A DNA stretch of 64,000 nucleotides from the NCBI GenBank assembly GCA_027625915.1, contig JANTQA010000015.1:2046001-2110000 (forward strand). Direction: 5' to 3'. The notes beneath the pieces were generated by a model, which saw only the letters and a program-made list of their open reading frames with translations, was not told the origin of the DNA and made no database searches. Below are positions 53,955 to 64,000 of the stretch, piece by piece. Position numbers and translations under genes: made by a program. Positions within the stretch are counted from its first letter, which is position 1. Each line of letters opens with the position of its first letter. The stretch comes from Anaeramoeba flamelloides. Taxonomy: Eukaryota; Metamonada; Anaeramoebidae.

Positions 53955-56900
53955 ATGTCTTCGTCTTCAAGTGAAATGGTTCCTAATTATGAGGATTTTG
54001 TTGAACACGACAATTGTAACTCACCTCATTTAATTATCTCAACCCCAACAGTCGAAATTCCATCTGTTACCTCTCTTTCAATTCTTTCAAAACCTAAAAC
54101 TTTGGCCGATCCTTCTGTTGTAGGCATTTGTGCACTTGGTATAGGTTGCTTAATGTTTGCCTTCTCTCATTTCGGAATCACACCAAAGTCCAATTGTATG
54201 TGACAATTCAGCTTTCTTTCTTTTTTTATGCTCAATCTTGTGAAACAACAAACACAAGCAAAACTTTTTAAAATTTTTTTCTCTTTTTTGTTTTTCAAAT
54301 TTTATTAGCACTCAAAATCCCTTGGATTATTTTTCTCATGGGTTTTGTCATGTTTATTTCAAGTTTAGTTGATGCTTTTCGAAAGAATATATTTGGGTTT
54401 ACAGTGTTTTTAGTAAAATCATCCTTTTTTCTTTTATCTTTTTTATCTTTTATCTTTTTTAGTCAAAACAAGAAAAATCACAATTCTAAACTTTTGAAAA
54501 AAATTAAACAAGAATACAATTCAACACCAAAAAAAATATTGACTCCATTCAAAATAACACAAAATTTGATCCACAACTCGAAATGTTAGACTTCAGAAAA
54601 CGACAAGATCGCAAAAACTATCTAAAAATGGATCTTATTTTTTTAATTGTCATTAAAAATCCTTATTGCTTCAATGCTATTCAAAACATTATCCCAACAC
54701 AGATCAAAAAATGCAAAACTCAAGAACAAAAAAGAGATAACTCTTCACTACACTCTGATGAAAAAAATTTTATCAAAAAAAAAATTCATCCATTTACTAA
54801 TTTTTCCACTTTTTAATAACTACAATTAAAGTAAAAATGATTGGTTAATAAGAAATCTTTGATCAATAATTATTTTTTAAAGATATTTTAATAATTTAAG
54901 TTGAAAAATCCAATTTTCCAAAAAGATTTTTTTCATTTTGATAGAAAAAAATTTGAAATAATTTTTCGTTGACTGTTAAGGGACTCGTCTATATTATTTT
55001 TTTTTTGACCAATTTCTAAATAAGGATTCCTTATCTTGAAAGAAGCTTAATATGAAAATAAACAGGGTTTTTCAAATCTAAGTAATAGGCAAAAAATTTT
55101 CTCAATCTCTATTAAATTTAGGTAAAAAAATTTAATAGAGACTAGTCCATTAAGAGGTTATTTTATGATCACTCAAAAACATTTTAAATTTAATTACTAT
55201 CTTTAAAATTGGGAATCAATTATTTAGACTATTAAAGAATTTTTTATTTCAAAAATTTAAGAAAACCTAGGTACTCCACGGCACTTGATGGAAACCTCCA
55301 TTAAGTTTTCCAGAATTTAAAAGAATAGAGCGAAATCATAGATTTTACTCGATTCTTTTCAATTCTGGAAAACCGCCGTTAGGCTTTCTTGGGGTTTTTT
55401 ATTTTATTTGTGAAGTTTTCTAGGTTTTTTTGAGGTTTTCTATTTTATTTGTGAAGTGTTCGTAGAGTGCCTAGCTTTTCCAGAATTCAAAAGAATGGAG
55501 ATAAATCATAGATTTTACTCAATTCTTTTAAATTCTGAAAAAGCTAACGGCGGTTTTTTTTTACTTTAGAAATAAACCGAAAATTTATTAAAATTTTCTG
55601 TTTATTTCTAAAAGTAAAAAAAACCTAACGAAAATCTATTGATTTTCCACATAAATAGAAAACTCAAAAAAACCTAACGAAAATCAATAGATTTTCCGAA
55701 TAAAATAGAAAACCTCAAAAAAACCTAGAACAATTTACAAATAAAATAAAAAAACCCAAGAAAACCTAGTCAGATGACGGTACTTGGCGGCACTCCATAT
55801 TTATTATTAGAAATTATTTTTCTACATTTCAGTCTTATTAGAAAATTGCAGTGTGTTTAAAACTATTAGTTATTATCTATTCAACTAAATATCTCAAAGT
55901 TGAATTAAACTAAAATTCATATTCCAAATCATTTACAATTTTCTACCCCAAAAAACACCTTTTTTTCTCTACGAGAGACTTTTAAAAATCGCGGTAATAA
56001 ACTTTGTTTCATGTCAAATTACAACCAAGAATTTTTTTCAAATATTAATTATTTTTTATAATTTTCCTTTGAATAACAAATAAAAAATGTAAGTGGAATT
56101 ATAAAGATCAAAGAATAGTTGATATTCTGTATGATTTAAAACTCATAAATCAATATATTTTCAAAAAAATTGAAAAACTAAAATTCTTATGTTTACTATT
56201 AAAAAAAACAATGTTCATTTTTGGATCTTCAATTGAAGATCCAAATAAAATTCCAATAGAAGTAAATAGTATTTTTCTACAATTATTTTTACTGTTTCAA
56301 TAACCTTAGAATAACATATTTTGACCAAGTGACTCTCGATCTTGTTATTGAAAAAAAAAGATTTGTAAATGGGTTAGGTATCAAAAATTCAAAAAAAAAA
56401 AATATAAAAATGTGCAAAAACCGATTTTAATTTTGAAAAATTCCAAAATAAATTTTTTCTTCTAATATCGATTCAAACCCTTGAAACACATGTAATTCAT
56501 CCATTATAACTGCGTACCTATGACTGAAAAATAGTTTATAATGTATTAGTTTTTGAAGTTAATTCATTTCTTCTCTTAATAGAGCTTACTTTTCGTTTTT
56601 AGGTTTATGTGATTCTATTAATGTTCCTAATTAAAAATCGTGTATACCCCCCCCAAACGATTATTGATGTAAACAAATTTTACAAAATCATAGATTTAAA
56701 ATTTTTAATAATTCGGATTTTTACTTAATATTTTTATGAAAATGAATTACAGAACAAAAATTCCAAATTAGAGATTTTTGCTAAATTTTTAAGATCAGTA
56801 GTATTTTTCTGTGACTGTTGTGAAAAAAAACCCTGATATCAAAAAATGGTGGAATACCCTTAAATTTTTTAACAGCATTTTCTGTTTTTACTTGGGTTCT

Positions 56901-58787
56901 TTTTAAAAAAAATAATGGTATTTATTTCAAAGTATGTTTTTTTTTTTATTCCTTAAAATCCCTATTAATCGTAAATCTTACCGAAAAATATAGAATGGGT
57001 TTTGCCGTTGTGAAAAAAACAGTTAAACATGCTTTTTAATTTTAAACATCACAAGTGTAAATATGGATTGTTGCAAAAAATAGAGTTTTTGCAATTTTCG
57101 AGATAAATACAGAGTTCCATGCATATACCCACAATTCGGTAATAATAAAAGAAACATCAGCTTTGATTTCTGAGTTTGAATGGATTTTCAATATAAAATC
57201 GCTTGGTAAATACCAATACTTTGTTTGAAAAATGATTTTTTTTTTAAGATTTGAAAGATTGGTATTTACCAAACGATTTTTTGATTAAAATTATTATTAG
57301 TCTCTTAATATAATCGGATATTATATTTGCTATTAACTAAATTTGGATAAAATGCAAGGGAATTTTGCATTTATCCCAAAAATTGGAACTATATTTTTTA
57401 CAACATTCATATTTACTCTTGTGATCAAGAAAAATCACAGAAACTGAAAACGAAAAGCAAAATCAATTAAAAGAAGAAATAAATTAACTTCAAAATAAGT
57501 TTCAACATTTTTTGATAAATCAAATTAAAAAAAGCAATTTATTTATCCTTTTATATCAAAATCGGTTCTGTGGTTTTGGAGATCTTAAAAACAGTCAAAT
57601 TTTTTAAACAAATTTTTAATAATAGATTTTAAAAGAAAAACCCCTGACCAAAAGATAGTATTAAAAAAACAGTTATTGTGATTAATACTTCATTTTTTCT
57701 CAATTCATTTATTTCTTTATTCTTTTTTTTACTTGGATCTTACTTTTCATTTTCGGTTTTTGTGATTTCTCTTGATGTTTCCAATTAAAACATGTGTTGA
57801 ATTTTTTTATTCAAATAGTTGGGTTATTTTTTATTCTGGAAATATAATTTCCCACATTTTATACATATATTTATTTTATAATTGAATAGATATATCATAT
57901 ATTTTGTTTATCTAATTTTACTTTTTCAATACAACTTTAAATAAAATTTACTTGAGACATTTCTTTGATTTTAAATTAAGAATTCTAAACATAAAATTTT
58001 ACATAGAATAAACAATAAAAGAAAAGAAAATTTTTTTTATTTTTTGTATAACAGTTAATTGCAACAAAACATCGAAAAAACATGTGTCTGTTAAGGTTTG
58101 AATTTTGAAAAAAACAGATTTTTAATATTTTCAGGTCAATTTTGAGACAAAATAATTTCTTTTCCAAATTTTTATAAATATGCTGAATATGTGCATTAAA
58201 TAATTTTCCAATTGAATCCAATAACTCATGATTTTGATGGAAATATCATTTATATATATATATATATATATTATAAAATAATAAAAAAGATGTATTCAAT
58301 GTTTTGGGTAGCACTAGGCTTTAGTCAATATTTTGTACAGTTGGCAAATTCAAAGGATCTTGAAGGTGGGCAAAAGCATATGGCAATGGCATTTATCGGG
58401 TATTTTATTTTCAATGTTGGCCCAATGATAATTTCAATGTATTTAAATAAAGCTTTATTTGTAATAATGGCTTTATTGCAAATTTTACTCTTGTGTGTTT
58501 CTTTACAATTCTTAAATGTATTATCCCCTGTTGTAGCTTCACCGGTGTTCCTTCTCATTTCCATTGTCTCTTTTTACTATTGCCTTGCTACTTTAGTGAA
58601 CGATATAGGCGGTGATATTATTTTACCATATGGAAGCCCAATTAAAAAAATTACAACACCTATTACAAGAAAATTACTTCCAACTGAAGATATTAAAAAA
58701 ACAGATAATGATGAAGTTGAGGATAAAAGTGATCACAAAATTCATATCGGAAATAATACAAGCACAGATGATGAATTGGAGATGTAA
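53955..58787 (+). CDS. Acetate/succinate transporter of the AceTr (GPR1/FUN34/YaaH) family, three exons: 53955-54195, 54309-54412, 58290-58787
   Basis: Members carry acetate, and in some cases succinate, across membranes through a six-helix pore. Exon 1 joins exon 2 in phase 1 (GTATGT...TATTAG, 113 nt). Joining exon 2 to exon 3 in phase 0 (GTAAAA...AAAAAAG) gives 280 residues. The family entry motif NPAPLG is here ADPSVVG (51-57). Six likely membrane helices lie at about 54-72, 84-102, 107-127, 146-166, 168-188 and 196-217. KNIFGFTVFLMYSMFW across the exon 2/3 junction matches the family's (G)NTFGxTAFxSYGxFW with identical spacing. NDIGGDIILPYGSP (219-232) matches NExxGRTVLPLGP. The N-terminal 45 and C-terminal 50 residues are hydrophilic. 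In an anaerobe it might export fermentation acetate. The 3.9-kb second intron is unusual; the alternative is that exon 3 belongs to another, damaged gene copy. Confidence 0.75.
54980..55149. mobile_element. 170-bp TTAA MITE, copy inside the intron, with a paralogous empty site
   Basis: TTAA at 54976-54979 and 55150-55153 flank termini GGGACTCGTCTATATTA and TTTAATAGAGACTAGTCCA. The DR10 copy at 59 kb has the same flanking sequence without the element (CTAGAGATAAGAGGCC near 59290 against GACTGTTAA[element]TTAAGAGGTT), which supports insertion with duplication of a four-base site. Confidence 0.82.
55260..55795. repeat. Nested palindromes, including two copies of a 67-bp hairpin
   Basis: Hairpins at 55306-55372 and 55476-55542 each read TTTTCCAGAATTTAAAAGAAT-like sequence, a centre near CATAGATTTTA, and the complement ending ATTCTGGAAAA. 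Around them, AACCTAG, GCCGTTAG and GAAAATCAATAGATTTTCC blocks pair with one another, so the whole stretch can fold into a multi-branched structure. A third hairpin copy is at 59531-59596 in DR10 copy 2. Confidence 0.75.
56025..56545 (-). repeat. Dispersed repeat DR4, copy 3 (inside the intron)
   Basis: Same orientation as 7756-8320: AATTATTTTTTATAATTTTCC near 56045, AATAACATATTTTGACCAAGTG near 56310 and CCTATGACTGAAAAATAGTTT near 56517. Confidence 0.65.
57425..57800. repeat. Foldback dispersed repeat DR2, copy 2 (inside the intron)
   Basis: Arms CAGAAACTGAAAACGAAAAG near 57435 and ACTTTTCATTTTCGGTTTTTG near 57742 pair. The middle shares AACAAATTTTTAATAAT and ACCAAAAGATAGTATTAAAA with the copies at 3120 and 63625. 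Confidence 0.65.
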
Positions 58788-59039
58788 AATACTTTAAAAA
58801 AAGTTTTGGTTCAGCCATGAAAAAAAAACTAATATCATTAAAACAAAATTTTATTAATTTCAAAACAAAAAGCCTTTTAAGATAACTAATTAAATTTTAT
58901 TGACTAATTTTTTAAAAAACAGATTTATTCTCGTTTTTTTAATTCTAAAAACAAGAAATTTTAATAGTAAAAAAAATAAAAGAAATTTTAAATTTTTATT
59001 TATTTTTTACTATTTTCTACTCGATTTAAATTATTATTA

Positions 59040-59830
59040 AACAAAAAACTCAAATTTTTTGAGACAGTACGATCATGAAAAAATTTTTGAGAAAAAAAAT
59101 TCAAATATTTGCTAATTTTACCCTTTTTAATAACTTCGATTATATTAAACACTATTGGTTAATAAAGATCTTTGATCAAAAAATATTTTGAAAGATATTT
59201 TTCAATTTAAGTTGAAAAATCCAATTTTACAGTTTCTAGAAAGATTTTTTTTCAATTTAATAGTAAAAAATTTGAAAAAGTTTTTGCTTCTAGAGATAAG
59301 AGGCCATTTTTTAATATCTTTAAAAGTATTTTAAAAATGATGAATATCTTTCAAATAGAGAATCAATTATTTTGGAATAATAAAGAATAATTTGTTCTTT
59401 TAAATTGTAAAAAATATTTTTTTTTAAATTACCATTAGGTTTTTTTTAATTTGAGAAATAAAGAGAAAATTTGTTAAATTTTGGGTTTATTTAAAAAAGT
59501 AAAAAAAAACCTAGGAACCTTTTCGTTAGGTTTTCCAGAATTTAAAAGAATTGAGTAAAATCTATGATTTAACTAGATTTTTATGAGTCCTGGAATAATT
59601 AGTACGCAGTATAATAATTATATCAGTTATTTTATTTATGTATTTGTGTTTTGGTAGATGAGTAGAGTTTTTTCAAAACTATTAGTTATTATCTAATTAA
59701 AAAAATATCCTAAAGTTGAATTTAAAGAAAATTCATTTTTACATCCATTTGAAATTTTTTACCCCAAAATAAACCTTTTTTTCTGGACTTGGTTAGAGAC
59801 TGTTAAAAATCGCATTACTATTAATAACAA
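59040..59830 (+). repeat. Segmental repeat DR10, copy 2 (3' flank of the transporter gene)
   Basis: See copy 1 at 54730-55990. This copy lacks the MITE and most of the nested palindromes but keeps one 67-bp hairpin (59531-59596). The 250 nt before it (58790-59040) are AT-rich with no gene. Confidence 0.7.
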
Positions 59831-60029
59831 TTAATACAACAGTCTTAAGATTTTTAAGAACTGGAAAATTTTGATTATATTGTGAATAGACTCAATTAAC
59901 AAGGATGAAATGATAATTGAAGAAGTAGCTTTGTCTAACTTGGAATTTTAAATTTTTCTTATTTTATTCAAGTAATGTAAAAAGCCTTAATTTGGTTTAA
60001 ATAATAAGAAACTTGTAAAATTAGTTGGA

Positions 60030-60545
60030 ATTCAAAATATTTGCTATCAAAAATGTTTTCACATATTTAAAACAGTTTAAAGAATTATAATACTGCGGTT
60101 TCATTGAAATTTCGAAATAATTTTGATTTTTTAAAAATATTTGCAAATATCATTTTTCATTCTTTAGGTTTTTTTTTTCATTTCCTTTTTCCAATTAATA
60201 ATCGGTCTCGTGAGATCAAAAAAAAAAATTTCAATTTACTGAAAAAAGTTGAAATTATGTTCTATTTAATAGATAATCCCAAATAAAATTAGTTGATGGT
60301 TTCTAACAATTGATCAATCAAGTTCTATCTATAAAAGTAACATTCAATTAAGCATACTTTTTTTTGTTGTTTTCTCTCCAAAATTTTTATACTTTGTATT
60401 TTTTTATTTTGATTGGTAATTATTTATTTATTGTTTTGTGAGTATTGTATATTAATAATAATTTTTAACATTTCAATCCATTAATGGTTCTAATTAGTAT
60501 TTTCCAGATAATTTTGATTATAAGTTTTTTTTTCAAAAATTGAAT
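60030..60545 (+). repeat. Dispersed repeat DR3, copy 4
   Basis: Shares AGTTTAAAGAAT, the AAATTAGTTGATGGT-TCTAAC block, TTTCTCTCCAAAATTTTTATAC and GGTAATTATTTATTTATTGT with the other copies. The frame at 60104-60286 is part of the repeat. Confidence 0.6.
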
Positions 60546-61827
60546 TTGTGTTTATCACCCAATTATCAATATTATTTTTTTTTGTTTGTTGGAAATAATT
60601 TATTACAATCATTTATAGAAAAAAAACTACTTTGATTTCCATTTTAGAAATATATTTTTTATAATTTTAATTATCATATCACAAATACAATTGTTTGGCG
60701 TTCGATTTTGAATTGGATAATATTACTAAATAGTTAATAATGCAATCAAAAGTGATGAAATAATTCGGGATTGTGTTTATTGATATTATTACTTCGGCTT
60801 CAATTCCTTTGTTTTATTAATATAAAATATTTTCTAAAATACTGAATCACTTTACAATGTTGTTGTAAGTTTTTTTTGCCCTTGGTCTAAAAAAACTCAA
60901 ATTTAAATTTTTAGATCAAAGTAATTTGTTAAAGTTTATTTTTTTTTTTTCTTTTTCAATGTTTTTATCGTTGATTCGATTTTTTTGTAAGGAACGACTA
61001 AAACAAAAAAAAAAAATCTAATAAGGATTAATAGCAAATTTAAAAAATAAATACGACATTTTTAATTAAAAGGAAAAGTAGAAGTATTAAAACAATGATA
61101 ACAAACTTAATTTATATGGTTTTTTCAGAAATAATTTTTTTCTTTGTAATACCGAATCCATTTTTCAGATTTTTGAAAAGTTTGAAACCAAATATATTTT
61201 GAATTATTTCAAACAAAACAACGATTATCTTTAAGAAAGAAATATTTATGATGGTATTTTTATTGAACGTGTACAAAAAATATAACTTTCAAAATAAAAC
61301 CAGTGAAATTGTAAAATTTTATTCAACAATCAACACACAGTGGTCAAAATTATGATAAAAATTATATTTAATCATAAAAACAATATAATTTATATATTCA
61401 TGACAGATTTTAATATAATTTTATTTCTTTTTATTGAATAAAAAAATTAAAAAAAAAAAGCAAACACCAAACAGTTAAGATAATTTTTGATCCAGTAAAC
61501 ATTTTTTAAAAACACATGGAATTCAACTTAAAATACTAAAAAAAAAATGATGTGTATATGATTCGAAAGAATCAAAATTAGTAGCGCAATCTTCATTATT
61601 CCAATGGGATAGTAATACCCCGAAATTAAGTATCAATGTGGTATATTATTATCACCCAGTTTTATATATAACTTCAAACAAATAAAATCCAATCTTAATT
61701 ATTTCAACGGATTATTAATAACATATGGGCTAAATTTATCAATATATTTTATTATTAATTCCCTATTTTTCTCATATTTTCAAACAAATAAAATTAATTC
61801 AAATTAATAATTATAAATAAATAAATA
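60546..61827. other. AT-rich stretch, no gene seen
   Basis: No coding-like frame, RNA gene or clear repeat was recognised. Confidence 0.45.
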
Positions 61828-62500
61828 AACTATTTTCCAGTCAAAGTGGCCCAGTTGTAATGGTTGAAGTGCCAGTGTTTAAAGGGTTTGCATAGATATT
61901 AGAAGAAAAATTTTATTTTGGAAATTTTCAAAATTGAAATCATTTTTTCACATTTTTGTTTTTTTTTTTCGATTTTTTCTTGACACTTCATTCAGCTGCA
62001 ATTTTTTTTTTTATTACAAGATCAAAAGTCACTTGGTAAAAATGTGTTATCCTAAGGTTATTGAAACCGTGTAAATTATTGTTATGAAATCATATTTATT
62101 TCTGATGGAATTCTATTCGATCTTTGATCTTGATATTTGATTAATAAATATGAAAAATTTTTACTTCATTTTCATTCACTTTTTCAAATAGAGACCACAA
62201 ATACCAATAAACTTCGTTTGGGGACTGGATTTCTAAAAGAAAAGTATGGAAAACGAAGTGAAAAATGTTTCCTATTTATTATCCAAATACCAGTAGAAGA
62301 TCAAAACAAACATTGTTGTTTTTACACAATAGATATCTAAGAATTTGATTTTTTCAATTTTTAAGAAAATATATTGTTTTTTTCGTTTTCTTTCAGACAT
62401 CTATCAACAATTCTTTGACCTTTATTATTCTTTTTATTTCTTATGTGTGCTTCAAAGGCCAATTATATAAAATAATCGATACTTGAAAAAAATGTTGGCT
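61828..62500 (+). repeat. Dispersed repeat DR4, copy 4
   Basis: Starts AACTATTTTCCAGTCAAAGT. About 140 nt near 62140-62300 are not found in the copy at 24562; they include a short open frame (62137-62340) of somewhat balanced composition that I do not call as a gene. Confidence 0.6.
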
Positions 62501-62879
62501 GCTTTGACAGAAACAGAGTTTAATTTTTTCAAAATGAATCTTATTTAAATAATAATAATTCATGGTTTACATTCAAATATTGGAAATTAAATATTCAATA
62601 ACCTTTTGAATTTTTATAAAAATTGAATAAATTATTCACAATTAAACACAAGAACGATTTTTTCTGATCTTCAGAGAACAAATATTTGGTCTATTTTATT
62701 TGAATTTTTATAATAAGATTAAAGTTTCGAAATAATTTATCCATACAAACTAATAGATATTGCCAATAGTTATAATTGATAAAAAAAAAAGGTTTTATCA
62801 TTTTTTTATTTTATTTTTCCAAAAATTTCAACAAAAAAGGATTATTGGTTTTAATTATTAAAAAAAAGTTCTTTAATTA
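62501..62879. other. AT-rich stretch, no gene seen
   Basis: Nothing recognisable. Confidence 0.45.
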
Positions 62880-63078
62880 CAGTCAGTTTCACTTTTAAGG
62901 CACAAACTTTCAACGAAATTTAAGGCACAAAAAAAAATCACAAATTAAAGCACAAAATTTTGGATTCTAGTAAAATAATTTGTAAAAATTAAAAATTCCA
63001 AATTTTGTGCCTTAATTTGAGATTTTTTTGTGTCTTAAATTTCGATGAAAGTTTGTGCCTTAAATTTGAAACTGACTG
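62880..63078. mobile_element. Tc1/mariner-type MITE, copy 4 (best preserved)
   Basis: TA at 62878-62879 and 63079-63080. It starts CAGTCAGTTTCACTTTTAAG and ends AAATTTGAAACTGACTG. Inner arms GGCACAAACTTTCAACG and CGATGAAAGTTTGTGCC differ by one base. Length 199 bp. No coding capacity. Confidence 0.87.
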
Positions 63079-63080
63079 TA

Positions 63081-63624
63081 AAAAAAAAAAATACATATCT
63101 CTAAAATTGGTAAAGATGTTTGATTTTTAATTTTAATTAAATCTTTATTAAAATGAGTGAACTTTGATATTTGGGGGTCTATAATATTTACAAATCCCAT
63201 AATAAGATATTTTTTTTTTCTTCTTGATAAATCAAGAATATATCTTTTTACTACTTATTTATCAATACAATAAACAGAAAGTAACTTTTTTGGTTCAATT
63301 TCCTTTTTTTTTTATATCTTGTAGATCAACTTTCAAAACATTTTGTTCCAACTCTGGTCCTGTTGTAAACTAATTTACAAGTTTTCTTTGATTTAATATC
63401 AAATAAAATGAATTCTTCAAAGCTCATAAAAACATTTATAAAAATAGGAAAGTGAAAATAAAAAGTTAAATACATTTTTGTGATTTTTGAAGTATTGTAA
63501 AGAAAGGGAATAAAAAGAAATGGAAAGAAATTATTTTGTTTTATTAATAGTTTTTGAAATAGAATGGAAAAAAATTTAAGATGATATTCTTTTTTTCAAT
63601 TCCTAAATCTGAGTTTTATTTACC
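63081..63624. other. AT-rich stretch, no gene seen
   Basis: A poly-A run directly after the MITE; otherwise nothing recognisable. Confidence 0.4.
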
Positions 63625-64000
63625 GTTTTGGAAAAAAAGTTCAACCTGGTTTTTAATTGGGAACATTACTGAAAATGAAAAATAAGATCAATTAAAAAAA
63701 GAATAAACAAATAAATAAAGACAAAATGAAGTATTTGCCACAATAACAGTTTTGTTAATACTATCTTTTCGTATGGGTTTTTCTTTGATTTATCAATTAC
63801 TATTATTTTCCAATTAAAAAATGAAAATTTGTTCAAAAAATTGATTATTTTTGAGATCTCCAAAACGACTCAAATCAACACATGAACAATTTTGATAAAT
63901 GAAGTAGATTTAAATTAAATTTATTTGATAGATTGAAAATAATATAATGGATTATTATTTGAAGTTAATTGGTTTATTCTTTTTATTGATTTTACTTTTC
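63625..64000. repeat. Foldback dispersed repeat DR2, copy 3, cut by the window end
   Basis: Begins TACCGTTTTGGAAAAAAAGT and ACATTACTGAAAATGAAAAA near 63665; the right arm (ATTGATTTTACTTTTC) is reached at the last bases. Same unit as 3120-3535. Confidence 0.65.

Larger units (their letters stand above)
54730..55990 (+). repeat. Segmental repeat DR10, copy 1 (inside the intron)
   Basis: Matches 59040-59830 in order and orientation: TTTTTAATAACT, then ATTGGTTAATAA, ATCTTTGATCAA, AATTTAAGTTGAAAAATCCA, AATCAATTATTT, later the CCAGAATTTAAAAGAAT hairpin, CTCAAAGTTGAATT, and CCCCAAAA-AACCTTTTTTTCT followed by a TTAAAAATCGC block. The other copy lies just past the stop codon of the transporter gene. 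Confidence 0.7.
54413..58289 (+). other. 3.9-kb repeat-filled intron 2 of the acetate transporter gene
   Basis: Contents in order: T-rich and A-rich DNA with weak frames (54413-54730), a duplicated flank (54730-55990) that holds a TTAA MITE and nested palindromes, DR4 (56025-56545), a C-run near 56650, unassigned DNA (56660-57420), DR2 (57425-57800), and a (TA)n tract (58248-58271) just before the acceptor. No other gene was recognised in it. It is far longer than the other introns whose two ends can be fixed here (113 and 124 nt). Confidence 0.65.

Noticed and set aside
54413-54589. Continuation of transporter exon 2 by read-through (LVKSSFFLLS...)
   Set aside because: It loses the family pattern at once and turns into Ser/Phe- and Lys/Asn-rich sequence, while splicing to 58290 restores the family spacing. 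A short intron ending TTTTTTAG near 54463 leads quickly to a stop in the required phase.
62137-62340. 67-codon frame in DR4 copy 4
   Set aside because: Composition is slightly better than chance but it overlaps a dispersed repeat and shows no motif.

Overview
The window is very AT-rich nuclear DNA of a protist, about one-fifth G+C by eye, with long homopolymer runs. Spliceosomal introns (GT...AG), polyadenylation-style gene ends and proteins such as a B-type cyclin, a PDI-like ER protein and an endonuclease III show that it is eukaryotic. Long Lys/Glu/Asn/Arg low-complexity tracts in otherwise ordinary genes, the sparse gene layout and an acetate-transporter (AceTr/GPR1-FUN34-YaaH) gene would fit an anaerobic amoeboid metamonad such as Anaeramoeba. 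That naming is an inference from style, not from a marker gene.

Layout. 1-4 kb: repeats, no gene. 4.1-5.1 kb (+): endonuclease III homologue with a Lys-rich tail. 5.1-12.8 kb: repeats, two kinds of short inverted-repeat transposon and a broken LINE end. 12.9-18.4 kb (+): a SIN3-like gene with at least one certain intron and several coding-like pieces upstream that I could not join. 18.8-20.5 kb: large hairpin repeats. 20.7-22.1 kb (+): TMX3/PDI-like thiol oxidoreductase with a 124-nt intron cutting its CxxC motif. 22-27 kb: repeats. 27.1-28.5 kb (-): B-type cyclin. 29.7-31.5 kb (-): a small possible gene and a coiled-coil protein resembling CENP-Q. 31.6-36.4 kb: repeats. 36.4-40.5 kb (-): a 1359-residue protein full of low-complexity tracts. 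41-44.8 kb: repeats and a microsatellite cluster. 44.9-46.4 kb (-): a His/Lys-rich protein. 46.8-49.0 kb: an unrecognised 2.2-kb inverted-repeat element with clustered 8-bp palindromes ATCGCGAT. 49-53.9 kb: repeats. 53.96-58.79 kb (+): an acetate transporter gene whose second intron is 3.9 kb long and packed with repeats. 59-64 kb: repeats.

The genes do not form a pathway. Cyclin B and the CENP-Q-like protein both concern mitosis, but their proximity is probably chance. The more unusual content is in the repeats: four copies of a TA-flanked Tc1/mariner-type MITE (CAGT termini), three or more elements with TTAA target duplications, one of them supported by a paralogous empty site, a 529-bp foldback element, at least nine dispersed repeat families, and the ATCGCGAT element, which I cannot assign to any family I know. 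No tRNA, rRNA or CRISPR was recognised. Repeat boundaries were found by reading and are approximate unless a target duplication fixes them.
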